Shown here piece after piece: positions 45,476 to 55,126 of a stretch of 64,000 nucleotides of DNA. Source of the stretch: Bacteroidota bacterium (GTDB lineage: Bacteria; Bacteroidota; Bacteroidia; Cytophagales; Cyclobacteriaceae); contig JAQCLE010000004.1 in the NCBI GenBank assembly GCA_027592755.1, forward strand, positions 1 through 64,000, in the 5' to 3' direction. The notes under the pieces were generated by a model. It did not search any database. It saw only the letters and a list, made by a program, of their open reading frames with translations, and was not told the DNA's origin. Both the position numbers and the translations under genes were made by a program. Numbering within the stretch: position 1 is the first letter of the stretch; every line of letters begins with the position of its first letter.

Positions 45476-45501
45476 TAAGACCACTCGAGGGACAAAAGGT
45501 T
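45476..45501 (-). promoter_or_regulatory. Candidate autoregulated ECF promoter
   Basis: On the minus strand AACC (from 45501) is followed after 15 nt by GGTCTTA (45482-45476). ECF sigma promoters typically have -35 AAC-containing and -10 CGTCT-type boxes at about this spacing. It would start the transcript about 45 nt before the sigma ATG. This is an inference from motif resemblance. Confidence 0.35.
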
Positions 45502-45564
45502 AAATAGCCGTTAAAAGATGTTAATGTTAGCTGACATCAAATCGAATTAAATTAACAAGGTGGC

Positions 45565-46344
45565 TTATTTATACCCTTCCATTACACCTAAACCGAATAG
45601 TGCAAAATCGTATTTAACAGGGTCAGTCGGATCAAACTTCTTTAAATTCTCTGTTAATTCTATAGCGGTCATCCAGTCAATTTGCTTTCGGGAAATAAGA
45701 CCAAGTCTGCGGCCTACTCGATCGACATGAACATCACATGGGCTAATCAATGTTGAAGAATTTATTTGGTGCCAAATACCAAAATCTACTCCTCGATCAT
45801 CTTTACGAACCATCCAGCGCAAGAACATGTTCAATCGTTTGCAGGCTGATTTTCTCTCAGGTGTTGCTATGTGTTTTTTGGTTCGTTCAGGATAATCAGT
45901 TGTGTTGAAGAATTGTCTTTGAAAGTCAATCAGGGCCTTTTCTATAGCTTTATCGGGCGGAACATTTTTTTGAACAAATGCCTCTTCAAGCGATTCATGT
46001 TTTGAATAAAAATCCCTGAAAAATTTGATGAAGTACAAGGTATCTGTCCCGTTAAATGTTCGGTGTTTAAAATGCTGGAGTGTCTTCAAATCATTTTCAG
46101 AATGATTCATGATAAATTCAAAGGGGACGTTATCCATCATTCCCAAAAGCTCATTGCATTTGTTAACGATTGTTTTTCGCTGACCCCAGGCCAGGATTGC
46201 GGCCCAGAAACCTGATATTTCAATGTCTTGTTTGCGTGTAAACTGATGAGGAATGGAAATTGGATCGTGCTCGATGAAAAAGGGCTGATTATATTCCTCC
46301 ACTTTCAGATTGAGAAAATCTTTCAGCTTTCCATCAAATTCCAT
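45565..46344 (-). CDS. TIGR02757 family protein
   Basis: 259 residues of the TIGR02757/DUF2400 family, conserved in Bacteroidota and related lineages. It shows FIEHDPISIPHQFTRKQDIEISGFWAAILAWGQRKTIV, RLNMFLRWMVRKDDRGVDFGIW, HVDRVGRRLGL and the terminal YDFALFGLGVMEGYK. The helical layout resembles HhH-GPD DNA glycosylases, but the function is unproven. Its ATG overlaps the TAA of the preceding LysM gene by one nucleotide (TAATG), so the two are translationally coupled. Confidence 0.88.
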   Translation of the reverse strand: MEFDGKLKDFLNLKVEEYNQPFFIEHDPISIPHQFTRKQDIEISGFWAAILAWGQRKTIVNKCNELLGMMDNVPFEFIMNHSENDLKTLQHFKHRTFNGTDTLYFIKFFRDFYSKHESLEEAFVQKNVPPDKAIEKALIDFQRQFFNTTDYPERTKKHIATPERKSACKRLNMFLRWMVRKDDRGVDFGIWHQINSSTLISPCDVHVDRVGRRLGLISRKQIDWMTAIELTENLKKFDPTDPVKYDFALFGLGVMEGYK

Positions 46345-47414
46345 TAGGGGATATAGATAATCTGCACTGGAAATTGATTGTCCACCGCTCTAAATTTTTC
46401 AAAGGCTGTACGTGATATTTTTATTAATACCGCGTCGTTTTCACCGGTATCGGGTAATTTCCCGACAATACGAACATAGATGTTCATGTTATTGGCCATA
46501 TTGATCACCTGCATTACAGTTCCGATTTCCGCCGTTCTGTGTAGGGCCAGATATTTTTTAGTATCAGTTGTATTTTCAATTACTTTGGCAAGCCCCTCTT
46601 CAACAACCTTTTCCAACTCACCGTCTTTGATTACTCTCGTGTTAAATTGATTGACGTCTTTCGCCTTAATCGGAATTACTTCTTTTGATTCTTCTACAAC
46701 AGTTGGATTAGTTTTCGCTTCAATGGCATCTGTGTCAGGCGACAAGAGGTTATTAACCGCTTCAATTTCAGTTTTTGTTTTTACAATAGGCTTTTTGATT
46801 ACTAATTTCTGGCCAACTGAAATTTCATTGCCCGATAAGGAGTTCATCTGCTTTAACTCGTCGACACTCATTCCGTATTTCTGGGATACTGCAAATAATG
46901 TCTCCTTTTCAGTCACTATATGATGTTGGCTTGTGTTATTGTCATCGTTGAATTCAACTTGGCTATTCGAGTTAGATTCCGTTTTTTCTGGAATTGAAAT
47001 AAATAGTTCCTGTCCAACAATCAAATCAACTGACTCAAGATTATTCCAAACCTGGATATCATTGACTCCGACCCCAAATTTCCTTGAAATGGAAAACAAT
47101 GTTTCTCCAATGTCAACAAAGTGAGTCTGTCTCCTGGTTTGAATTTCTGGTAAGTCATTAATGATGGGAATAATTAATTGCTGGCCAATTTTCAGACCAT
47201 CCACAAGTTGTGGGTTGGAGCTGTTGATTAGATTTACGGTAACCTGGTACCTTCTGGACAGCGCAAAGAGGGTTTCTTTGGCTTCAACTTCATGAATAAC
47301 TACTTTCTGACCATTTCGTATTTCGACCCTTATTGAATCATAATCTGCTGCTGAAACGGTGTAATTCATTACCAAAATCAAGAACAAGGCACAATAAATA
47401 ACCGTTTCTTTCAT
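46344..47414 (-). CDS. Exported protein with three LysM domains
   Basis: Signal peptide (MKETVIYCALFLILVMNYTVSAA), then three LysM modules starting near EAKETLFALSRRYQV, DIGETLFSISRKFGV and TEKETLFAVSQKYGM; each has the N-rich turn and a GQ-x-LxI end. The C-terminal about 95 residues (AEIGTVMQVINMANNMNIYVRIVGKLP) are of the type following LysM in other Bacteroidota, perhaps a double-psi barrel like RlpA. It should bind peptidoglycan in the periplasm and may have a hydrolase role, which is not shown. ATG 47414 starts the signal peptide; ATG 47447 would add 11 residues. Confidence 0.88.
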   Translation of the reverse strand: MKETVIYCALFLILVMNYTVSAADYDSIRVEIRNGQKVVIHEVEAKETLFALSRRYQVTVNLINSSNPQLVDGLKIGQQLIIPIINDLPEIQTRRQTHFVDIGETLFSISRKFGVGVNDIQVWNNLESVDLIVGQELFISIPEKTESNSNSQVEFNDDNNTSQHHIVTEKETLFAVSQKYGMSVDELKQMNSLSGNEISVGQKLVIKKPIVKTKTEIEAVNNLLSPDTDAIEAKTNPTVVEESKEVIPIKAKDVNQFNTRVIKDGELEKVVEEGLAKVIENTTDTKKYLALHRTAEIGTVMQVINMANNMNIYVRIVGKLPDTGENDAVLIKISRTAFEKFRAVDNQFPVQIIYIP

Positions 47415-47499
47415 AGAGCAAATGTCAGGATAAGAGGACAAACGCAAAAATTTAGATCGTCTTTTCAGATTTTTAAGAGTTGATATAATAGATAATCAA

Positions 47500-48894
47500 A
47501 TGCCAAAGGAGTTAAATTTGTTTCCTAAACGCAATCTCATGAGACTTTTGTTGCTTTATTTCATATTTCTTATTGGTCATACTGTATTAGCTATGGATGA
47601 GGATTCAACCTCAACCGCAAAAAAAGTGTTTGTGATGGAGATTAAGGCTGAGATTGATCCCAGGATGAACCATTATGTTGAATTGGCTTTAGATGAAGCC
47701 AAAGAAATAAATGCCGACCTGGTAATTATTGAAATGGATACTTACGGCGGGGCAGTAAATGATGCTGACGATATCCGTACAATGATTCTTGAATTTGAAA
47801 AGCCAATTCTGGTATTCATAAATAAGGATGCTGCAAGTGCAGGAGCCCTGATATCTATAGCTTGTGACAGTATTTACATGGCCCCTGGCTCAAGTATTGG
47901 TGCCGCAACAGTAGTAACTGCCGAGGGGGAAGCAGCCCCGGACAAATATCAATCTTACATGCGGTCCATGATGCGCTCGACTGCTGAGGCTAACGGCCGT
48001 AATCCGCGGATCGCGGAAGCAATGGTTGACCAATCAATTGAAATTGATAGCATTTCATCGGAAGGTAAAGTGCTTACCTTTTCAACTTCTGAAGCTATAA
48101 AATACGGTTTCTGTGAAGCCCAGGTAAGAAACATTGATGAAATCCTTTTAAGAAATGACATTAAAGATTATGACATCGTTTCCTATAATTTGAGCTCATC
48201 GGACAAAGTGGTTTCATTCTTTCTAAATCCGTTCATCAGTGGCATCCTCATTTTAATTATTCTTGGAGGAATTTATTTTGAATTACAAACTCCGGGGATA
48301 GGCTTTCCATTACTCGCATCGATAGTTGCTACCATTTTTTATTTTATTCCTTACTATCTCGGCGGATTGGCAGAACATTGGGAGATAGCCATGTTTTTTG
48401 CCGGAATTGCTTTGATCGCTCTGGAAATTTTTGTCATCCCAGGATTTGGTGTTGCCGGGGTAACCGGGATAGTATTTACGCTTTCTTCACTAATACTGGT
48501 AATGCTAAATAATGACGCCTTTGATTTTTCATTTGTTAAGGCCGATGCGATTTTTGTCGCAATTCTTACAACTGTGTCAGGTCTGGCAGGATCTTTTATT
48601 CTACTTTTTATAGGTGGTGTCCGACTTGCTGAATCAAAGTTTTTCAAACGCGTAGCATTACAAACTGTTCAGGATAAAAGTGAAGGATATTCGGCAGCAA
48701 GTTTTAGGACAGAATCTCTTTTAGGGAGAAAGGGTGTTGCCTATACTAACCTGCGGCCAAGTGGTAAAATTATGATTAACGAAGATATTTATGATGCATT
48801 TACCCGAGGTAATTATATCCTAAAGGATGTGGCCATTGAAGTAATTAGTGAAGAAGGTACCTCCTTAAAAGTCAGGGAAATTCCAGAAGGGTAA
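47500..48894 (+). CDS. NfeD family membrane serine protease-like protein
   Basis: ClpP-class domain plus NfeD domain. After a signal or first helix (MRLLLLYFIFLIGHTVLA, ATG 47539 being an alternative start) comes a crotonase/ClpP-like fold with the serine in AASAGALISIACDSIYMAPGSSIG, then four membrane helices (VVSFFLNPFISGILILIIL ... AGSFILLFIGG) and a C-terminal OB-like NfeD domain. Members cleave membrane proteins (for example stomatin). No stomatin/floA gene is next to it here, unlike many genomes. The gap to kdsB is one nt, so both are probably in one operon. Confidence 0.92.
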   Translation: MPKELNLFPKRNLMRLLLLYFIFLIGHTVLAMDEDSTSTAKKVFVMEIKAEIDPRMNHYVELALDEAKEINADLVIIEMDTYGGAVNDADDIRTMILEFEKPILVFINKDAASAGALISIACDSIYMAPGSSIGAATVVTAEGEAAPDKYQSYMRSMMRSTAEANGRNPRIAEAMVDQSIEIDSISSEGKVLTFSTSEAIKYGFCEAQVRNIDEILLRNDIKDYDIVSYNLSSSDKVVSFFLNPFISGILILIILGGIYFELQTPGIGFPLLASIVATIFYFIPYYLGGLAEHWEIAMFFAGIALIALEIFVIPGFGVAGVTGIVFTLSSLILVMLNNDAFDFSFVKADAIFVAILTTVSGLAGSFILLFIGGVRLAESKFFKRVALQTVQDKSEGYSAASFRTESLLGRKGVAYTNLRPSGKIMINEDIYDAFTRGNYILKDVAIEVISEEGTSLKVREIPEG

Positions 48895-48895
48895 A

Positions 48896-49630
48896 ATGAG
48901 AATACTTGGGATAATTCCATCTCGATTTGGCTCAACAAGGTTTCCAGGAAAACCATTGATTGATATCGAGGGTAAATCAATGATTCAACGGGTATACCAG
49001 CAGGCCATTCAATCTAGTTGTCTTTCCAATTTGATTGTGGCTACGGACGATAATAGAATTTTCAATCATGTTGTAGACTTTGGGGGCCATGTAATTATGA
49101 CCTCATCTAAACATCAAAACGGAACTGAACGATGTGGTGAGGTCATCAGTACCATAGTGGACGAATATGATTTTGTGGTAAATATTCAGGGAGATGAGCC
49201 CTTCATTTCTCCTGATCAAATTGACTTGTTGTGCACCAACCTTGACCAAGACATTGAGGTTGCAACCCTTGTAAAGCAGGAATTTGATAAGAACATGTTT
49301 ACGAATCCAAATTGTATCAAGGCAGTTTTCGACAATTTAGATTTTGCCATCTATTTCAGCCGGTCCGGGATACCGTATTCCCAAAATAGATCAGAAAACG
49401 ATGGCTTTTTTAAACACATCGGAATTTATGCCTACCGTTTTGACATATTAAAGACAATTGCCCACCTACCGCCGGGTGTATTGGAACTAGCGGAATCATT
49501 GGAACAACTTCGATGGCTGGAAAATGGTTTTAAGATCAAAATATTAGAGACCTTCATACAATCTCAAAGCATTGATACGCCAAATGATTTGGAAAAACTG
49601 ATTAAGAATATTAATCTAATAAATTTGTAA
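48896..49630 (+). CDS. kdsB: 3-deoxy-manno-octulosonate cytidylyltransferase
   Basis: Activates Kdo with CTP for LPS inner-core assembly. The N-terminal GIIPSRFGSTRFPGKPLIDIEGKSMI, the CMP-binding NIQGDEPFISPDQI, and YFSRSGIPYS are present, and the C-terminus LESLEQLRWLENGFKIK is typical. 244 residues is normal. It starts one nt after NfeD. It implies that the organism has Kdo-type LPS. Confidence 0.96.
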   Translation: MRILGIIPSRFGSTRFPGKPLIDIEGKSMIQRVYQQAIQSSCLSNLIVATDDNRIFNHVVDFGGHVIMTSSKHQNGTERCGEVISTIVDEYDFVVNIQGDEPFISPDQIDLLCTNLDQDIEVATLVKQEFDKNMFTNPNCIKAVFDNLDFAIYFSRSGIPYSQNRSENDGFFKHIGIYAYRFDILKTIAHLPPGVLELAESLEQLRWLENGFKIKILETFIQSQSIDTPNDLEKLIKNINLINL

Positions 49631-49716
49631 TTCTTACCGCGATTAATCATTTAGCTTAAATTTCATCTAAATCTCAAATGGATTTGTTTAAAGTCTTTCA
49701 TTTGACAGCAACAAGT

Positions 49717-49724
49717 TATCTTCG
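49717..49724 (+). promoter_or_regulatory. Candidate -7 element for adk
   Basis: TATCTTCG differs from TAnnTTTG by one base, 22 nt upstream of the adk ATG. A TTTG occurs closer than the usual 19-20-nt spacing, so the -33 is uncertain. Confidence 0.3.
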
Positions 49725-49745
49725 CAATAACAAAAGTTCGATTTC

Positions 49746-50318
49746 ATGTTAAATATCGTACTATTCGGACCTCCGGGTGCTGGTAAGGGAACTCAAAGCG
49801 AGAAAATAATTGCCAAATATAGGCTAACGCATATCTCAACAGGTGATCTTTTCAGAAATCATCTTGGTGAGGGTACAGCACTTGGTTTAGAAGCAAAGAA
49901 ATATATGAATGAGGGCAAATTGGTGCCTGACGCCCTGGTCATTGATATGGTGGAAGTTAAAATCCGGGAGACTCGAGATGCCTATGGCTTTATTTTTGAT
50001 GGATTTCCGAGAACAGTGGAGCAAGCAAAAGCCCTTGATAAAGTAATGAGGAAATTTAATTATGAGATTAGTGGCATGGTTGCGCTTGAGGTCCCAGAAA
50101 AGGAATTGAAAAAGAGGATAAAGCTGCGTGCTTTAACCAGCGGAAGGGTAGATGATCAGGATGATGAAAAAATCAATACAAGAATCAGGGTTTATGAAGA
50201 AGAGACCTTACCCGTAGCTAAATATTATCAACAACAAGGAAAATACCAGGGAGTCTCAGGCATTGGGTCAATTGATAATATTTTCAAAGAGATCGCCCGG
50301 GTAATTGATCTCATTTGA
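49746..50318 (+). CDS. adk: Adenylate kinase (short form)
   Basis: Interconverts AMP, ADP and ATP. P-loop LFGPPGAGKGTQS, AMP-site STGDLFR and DGFPRT motifs, and the short-lid LTSGRVDDQDDEKINTRIRVYEEET are present. The long LID zinc-finger insert is absent, giving 190 residues as in other Bacteroidota. It lies 62 nt upstream of the Obg gene on the same strand. Confidence 0.97.
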   Translation: MLNIVLFGPPGAGKGTQSEKIIAKYRLTHISTGDLFRNHLGEGTALGLEAKKYMNEGKLVPDALVIDMVEVKIRETRDAYGFIFDGFPRTVEQAKALDKVMRKFNYEISGMVALEVPEKELKKRIKLRALTSGRVDDQDDEKINTRIRVYEEETLPVAKYYQQQGKYQGVSGIGSIDNIFKEIARVIDLI

Positions 50319-50380
50319 TCAAGATCTTCCCCTGAACAAATCTTTCTTAATCGATGTATTCTCATGATATTAAATAAATA

Positions 50381-51370
50381 ATGGCCTCGTCCAATTTTAT
50401 TGATTATGTAAATATATTTTGCCGATCGGGTGCTGGCGGTTCAGGTTCTGCTCACTTCCGCCGGGAGAAGTTTGTTCCAAAGGGCGGACCAGACGGAGGT
50501 GATGGAGGTCGAGGTGGACACATCATTCTAAGAGGTAATAAACAGCTTTGGACTCTAATCCACCTGAAATACCGAAAGCATATCCACGCGGATAGTGGTA
50601 AACCTGGGGAGGGGGGTTGTCGCTCTGGAGCGCATGGAGATGATATCATTCTTGATGTACCTCTTGGAACAATTGCCAAAGACGCTGAAAGTGGTAAGGT
50701 AATGGCAGAAGTGCTTGATGAAGCACAAGAAGTCATTCTTATAAACGGAGGTCGCGGTGGCTTGGGGAATTATAATTTTAAGACAGCAACAAACCAATCT
50801 CCCAGACATGCCCAGTTGGGTGATCCAACTACTGAAGCATGGGTGATCCTGGAACTTAAACTCCTGGCTGATGTCGGTCTGGTGGGATTTCCTAATGCCG
50901 GAAAATCGACTCTTTTATCAGTGATGTCTGAAGCTAAACCAGAAATCGCGGACTATCCATTTACAACGCTCACACCCAACCTTGGTGTAGTTGCCTACCG
51001 CGATCACATGTCATTTGTCATGGCTGATATTCCAGGCATAATAGAAGGTGCTTCTCAAGGGAAAGGTTTAGGTATTAGGTTTTTACGCCATATTGAACGG
51101 AATTCTATTCTGCTTTATATGATCGCTTCAGACTCAAAAGATATTAGAGCAGAATATAACACTCTGAAAAAGGAACTGAAACGCTACAATCCGGAATTAT
51201 TAGATAAAGCATCCCTTTTGGCCATCTCCAAATCTGATTTACTGGATCAGGAATTAATGGATGAGATCAAAAAAGAACTCCCGTCAGGGATAAAATTCGT
51301 TTTTATTTCCAGTGTAATGCAGCAAGGACTCCTCGATTTGAAAGATCTAATCTGGAAAGCTCTTAATTAA
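50381..51370 (+). CDS. obgE: GTPase Obg
   Basis: Essential ribosome-assembly GTPase. The Gly-rich N-terminal domain ([20 protein letters not shown]) is followed by the G domain with [35 protein letters not shown] and SKSD motifs. The C-terminal OCT domain of longer homologues is absent (329 residues), which is usual in this phylum. Its TAA overlaps the stop of the convergent ispD. Confidence 0.97.
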   Translation: MASSNFIDYVNIFCRSGAGGSGSAHFRREKFVPKGGPDGGDGGRGGHIILRGNKQLWTLIHLKYRKHIHADSGKPGEGGCRSGAHGDDIILDVPLGTIAKDAESGKVMAEVLDEAQEVILINGGRGGLGNYNFKTATNQSPRHAQLGDPTTEAWVILELKLLADVGLVGFPNAGKSTLLSVMSEAKPEIADYPFTTLTPNLGVVAYRDHMSFVMADIPGIIEGASQGKGLGIRFLRHIERNSILLYMIASDSKDIRAEYNTLKKELKRYNPELLDKASLLAISKSDLLDQELMDEIKKELPSGIKFVFISSVMQQGLLDLKDLIWKALN

Positions 51371-52047
51371 TTTACTGACATAGTCTTATTTAACAGAGTC
51401 TCTGCAATCAACAAATCCTCAGAAGAGGTAATCTTGATGTTTTGATAGTCACCATCGACGAGATTAATCTTCAGGCCATAATTCTCAGCCACTGAGGCAT
51501 CATCGGTAAGAGAAGCATTAAATTCCACACTATATGCTTCTTTAAGTTCATCAACTTTAAAAACCTGAGGGGTTTGTATTATCATGAAGTTACTGCGATC
51601 CTCTGCTATCGTGCCTCCGGCATTTATCCTGCGGATTGATTCTTTTAAAGGTACTGACAACACTGCACTTCCACTTTCGGAAGCAATCTCAAAGGCATTT
51701 CGAATCAGTTTTGGATTAATAACCGGTCTTACACCATCATGCACCGCTACAAGCCCCTTGCCTTCGATTGAATTCAAACCATTTTTTACGGATTGGAAAC
51801 GTGTACTACCACCTGAAACCAACTTGTGCGGAACATCAAAATCATATTCAAGTGATAATTTCGTCCAGGTGCTGAAATGAGAAACGGGTAATACCAGGAT
51901 AATCTCAAGCTTATGATCATACTTATAGAATCTAGTAAGTGTATGCATAAGTATGGGCAATCCAGCAACAGAAATGAACTGTTTTGGCAAATTAGAATCC
52001 ATTCGCTTGCCAAGGCCACCTGCGACGATAAGGGCGTATTTCTTCAT
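51367..52047 (-). CDS. ispD: 2-C-methyl-D-erythritol 4-phosphate cytidylyltransferase
   Basis: MEP-pathway enzyme for isoprenoid synthesis. The CTP-loop motif [20 protein letters not shown], the HDGVRPVI and [10 protein letters not shown] active-site motifs, and [15 protein letters not shown] are present. The 226-residue size is standard. It lies 60 nt downstream of queA on the same strand and ends in a 4-nt TTAA overlap with obgE. Confidence 0.96.
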   Translation of the reverse strand: MKKYALIVAGGLGKRMDSNLPKQFISVAGLPILMHTLTRFYKYDHKLEIILVLPVSHFSTWTKLSLEYDFDVPHKLVSGGSTRFQSVKNGLNSIEGKGLVAVHDGVRPVINPKLIRNAFEIASESGSAVLSVPLKESIRRINAGGTIAEDRSNFMIIQTPQVFKVDELKEAYSVEFNASLTDDASVAENYGLKINLVDGDYQNIKITSSEDLLIAETLLNKTMSVN

Positions 52048-52107
52048 ATTGAGGGAATTAACTCAAAAAGGAACCCAAATGTAAAAGAGGAAACTGAAAC
52101 CAGAGAC

Positions 52108-53154
52108 CTATATTATGAGCATAGCATCGCCGTAGCTGAAGAATCTGTACTTCTCCTTAATGGCGATTTTGTAAGCATCCCTAATTAAATCGTAACCGCC
52201 AAATGCGCAGGCCATCATTAATAGTGTGCTTTCTGGCATGTGAAAATTAGACACCAGGGCGTTGCAAATTTTGAATTCGTATTCAGGAAAAATGAACTTG
52301 TCAGTCCAACCTTCGTTTTCTTTTAACCTGTTATTGGCTGAAACAGATGATTCGAGTGCTCTCATCACTGTTGTACCAATGGCACAAATTCTGCGCTTAT
52401 CATCAAGACGCTCATTTACAAGTTTCACAGTTTCCGAATAAACCTTAAAGTTCTCAGAATCCATTTTGTGCTTCGTCAAGTCCTCAACATCAACAGGACG
52501 AAAAGTACCAAGCCCAATGTGCAACGTTATTGGGCTTATGTCGATGCCTTTTAGTTCGAGACGCTTCAATAATTGACGTGTGAAATGTAATCCTGCGGTA
52601 GGAGCGGCAACAGCGCCGACATGCTTTGCGAAAATCGTTTGAAAACGTTCCCTATCTTCGGGTTCAGTTTTGCGCTTGATATATTTAGGTAGAGGCGTTT
52701 CTCCTAAAGCATCAATCAAACCATCAAATTCTTCATCGGAGCCATCATACAGGAAGCGAATTGTCCTTCCTCTTGATGTTGTATTGTCAATTACTTCAGC
52801 CACTAATTCCCCTTCACCGAAATAGAGCTTATTCCCAACCCGTATTTTCCGGGCAGGATCCACAAGAACGTCCCATAGATGCATCTCTTTATTAAGTTCT
52901 CTCAATAAAAAAACTTCAATTTTCGCACCTGTTTTTTCTTTATTACCGTATAACCTTGCTGGAAACACTTTGGTGTCGTTGACTATGAAACAATCCCTGT
53001 CATCAAAATAATCTACAAGATCCTTGAATATTTTGTGCTCAATTTCACCAGTGTCCTTATGAATAACCATAAGCCGGGACTCATCTCGGTTTTCACATGG
53101 ATACAATGCAACAAGACCTGGGGGTAGATCGAATTTAAATTCTGATAGTTTCAT
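52108..53154 (-). CDS. queA: tRNA preQ1(34) S-adenosylmethionine ribosyltransferase-isomerase
   Basis: Transfers the ribosyl group of SAM to preQ1 in tRNA, forming epoxyqueuosine. N-terminal [37 protein letters not shown], and the strongly conserved [27 protein letters not shown] and [15 protein letters not shown] are seen. 348 residues is standard. It has its own -7 element 46 nt upstream. Confidence 0.97.
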   Translation of the reverse strand: MKLSEFKFDLPPGLVALYPCENRDESRLMVIHKDTGEIEHKIFKDLVDYFDDRDCFIVNDTKVFPARLYGNKEKTGAKIEVFLLRELNKEMHLWDVLVDPARKIRVGNKLYFGEGELVAEVIDNTTSRGRTIRFLYDGSDEEFDGLIDALGETPLPKYIKRKTEPEDRERFQTIFAKHVGAVAAPTAGLHFTRQLLKRLELKGIDISPITLHIGLGTFRPVDVEDLTKHKMDSENFKVYSETVKLVNERLDDKRRICAIGTTVMRALESSVSANNRLKENEGWTDKFIFPEYEFKICNALVSNFHMPESTLLMMACAFGGYDLIRDAYKIAIKEKYRFFSYGDAMLII

Positions 53155-53200
53155 AAAATATTACGGTATTAAATGAGGGATAGGATTTGATAAGAGGGCG

Positions 53201-53208
53201 CAAAGTTA
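53201..53208 (-). promoter_or_regulatory. -7 element for queA
   Basis: TAACTTTG on the minus strand is an exact TAnnTTTG match, 46 nt before the queA ATG, in the 101-nt divergent region with the ABC permease gene. Confidence 0.4.
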
Positions 53209-53255
53209 AGTATTTTGCGCAAATAGAAGCGTGACAAAATTTATTTTCCAATAGT

Positions 53256-54521
53256 ATGAAAAGCTCATTGAACTTTATCTGGCAAATAATTGAAAGTTTT
53301 CGATTCGCAGGTAATGCTTTAAGAGCAAATCTTCTTCGCACAACGCTTTCACTTCTCGGCGTAACAATTGGAATTTTCGCAATAATAGCAGTTTTTACCG
53401 TCGTTGACTCACTTGAAAAATCCATTAAAGACAGTCTTGATTTCCTCGGCACTGGGAATATCAATGTTGAGAAATGGCCCTACGGATTCGGTGGCGGTCC
53501 TTATCCATGGTGGAAGTATGCAAGTCGACCTAATCCGGATTATGACGAATATGAATTTCTTGTGGAGAATGTCAAAAATTTCCAGGCGATAGCAATTATT
53601 GTGCGGAGAAACAATGTACCACTCAAACATGAAAGCAATAGCTCAGAAGGGAACAACCTTATTGGAATTGTATATGACCACAAAGATGTTTTTGAGATAC
53701 CCATGGCTACAGGCAGATATTTTACGCTACAGGAAATGGGAAATGCCAGCAATGTTGTCATAATAGGAGACCGTGTAAGGCAAGAGCTGTTTCCTTTTAC
53801 AACGGCAATCGGAAAGGACATAAAAATAAAAGGTTTGGCATATCATGTAATTGGGACTATGGAAGAAGAGGGAGAAGGTTTTCTCGATACTCCTACCAAT
53901 GACAATGCCGTCTATATACCCTATAAGTCTTTTACTAAACTTTATTACACCGGCCGAAGACGCGGTATAGGGAGTTCGATAACCATAAAGGGTCTTGAGG
54001 ACGATCAGAATCTCTACAATTTGGAAGCAGAACTAAAAGGCCTTATGCGAAGAAAAAGAAGTTTAAAGCCGAAAGAAGAGGATGACTTCGCACTTAATCG
54101 ACCGGAAGCAATATCGAACTTCATCAGTGTCACATTTGGTGCCCTCTGGCTTGGAGGGTGGGTTATCGGGGGATTTTCGATATTAATTGGTGGATTTGGT
54201 ATTGCCAATATCATGTTCGTTTCAGTGAAAGAACGCACCCCTATCATTGGAATTCAAAAGTCGTTGGGAGCCAAAAATTATTTTATCCTTAGTCAATTTC
54301 TTTTCGAGTCAATCTTTCTGAGTGTTCTCGGCGGTTCGATTGGTATCCTTCTGGTATATCTTGCCAGTTTTATCGATTTGGGTTCTTTGGATATTATTTT
54401 GAGTGTGAAAAATATTATGATTGGTCTGGGTGTTTCAGTGATAGTGGGGACCTTGTCCGGCATTATCCCGGCAGCTGCCGCAGCAAGAATGGATCCTGTT
54501 GAGGCGATTAGAACCCAATGA
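53256..54521 (+). CDS. MacB-type ABC transporter permease
   Basis: 421 residues: an N-terminal membrane helix after FRFAGNALRANLLRTTLSLLGVTIG, a large periplasmic MacB_PCD domain (about 45-270), and three C-terminal helices of the FtsX fold (VIGGFSILIGGFGIANIMFVSVKERTPIIGIQKSLGAK). These permeases work as mechanotransmitters with an ATPase and often a TolC partner, moving peptides, lipids or lipoproteins. No ATPase gene is adjacent, so the partner is encoded elsewhere. The gene seems monocistronic. Confidence 0.9.
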   Translation: MKSSLNFIWQIIESFRFAGNALRANLLRTTLSLLGVTIGIFAIIAVFTVVDSLEKSIKDSLDFLGTGNINVEKWPYGFGGGPYPWWKYASRPNPDYDEYEFLVENVKNFQAIAIIVRRNNVPLKHESNSSEGNNLIGIVYDHKDVFEIPMATGRYFTLQEMGNASNVVIIGDRVRQELFPFTTAIGKDIKIKGLAYHVIGTMEEEGEGFLDTPTNDNAVYIPYKSFTKLYYTGRRRGIGSSITIKGLEDDQNLYNLEAELKGLMRRKRSLKPKEEDDFALNRPEAISNFISVTFGALWLGGWVIGGFSILIGGFGIANIMFVSVKERTPIIGIQKSLGAKNYFILSQFLFESIFLSVLGGSIGILLVYLASFIDLGSLDIILSVKNIMIGLGVSVIVGTLSGIIPAAAAARMDPVEAIRTQ

Positions 54522-54556
54522 TAGATTTTTGCGGAATGATCTCTAATTGAGATGAA

Positions 54557-55063
54557 TTACTTCCACAAGTTTGGTTCCTCAATCATGCCATAGGAATGAT
54601 CTTTGTATAATTTGAGACTCCTCACCTGGTCTTCTTTGCTGAAATGTACCAGCTGGATTTGATCTTCAAATTTTTCTAACATGATGTTGTTTTCAATCCC
54701 AATAAGTCTCAACTGATCTACATTGGAGATTTCTATGAATGTCCACAAAGCCAATCCCTCGATTTCACTACCGAGGTAGTCATATTCAGTTTGGTAATCA
54801 TTCACCCAAATCTTCAGGTTTTCTTCCAAATAATCTTCAACCCATTTGTCAAGTTTTGGTTTTTGATTAGGATCGAGCACATTAATTGATTCCGCGTGCT
54901 TTTCAGCCAAGGTCAACTCAAGATCATCAAGAAACATTCGAACCGATATCTCAATTGTCTTCTTTTCCTGGTTATAGGCCATTTCGCTAATGCTTACATG
55001 AAATGGGTGCAGATTGATTAAAATCAGTCCAATTATTTCGGTAAAAAGTTTTATGGCTATCAT
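54557..55063 (-). CDS. DUF6702 family exported protein
   Basis: A short signal or anchor at the N-terminus leads into FHVSISEMAYNQEKKTIEISVRMFLDDLELTLAEKH, the characteristic beginning of DUF6702. The body is a single beta-rich domain of about 140 residues. Such genes often sit next to HupE/UreJ and M1 peptidase genes in Bacteroidota, exactly as here (divergent, 63 nt away). The function is unknown. I chose ATG 55063 rather than the TTG before it. Confidence 0.82.
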   Translation of the reverse strand: MIAIKLFTEIIGLILINLHPFHVSISEMAYNQEKKTIEISVRMFLDDLELTLAEKHAESINVLDPNQKPKLDKWVEDYLEENLKIWVNDYQTEYDYLGSEIEGLALWTFIEISNVDQLRLIGIENNIMLEKFEDQIQLVHFSKEDQVRSLKLYKDHSYGMIEEPNLWK

Positions 55064-55126
55064 CAAAAGATAATTAGATTTTAAAATTAGCCGTTAATTG
55101 CAATTTTTGTACCGCATTAAACTTAA

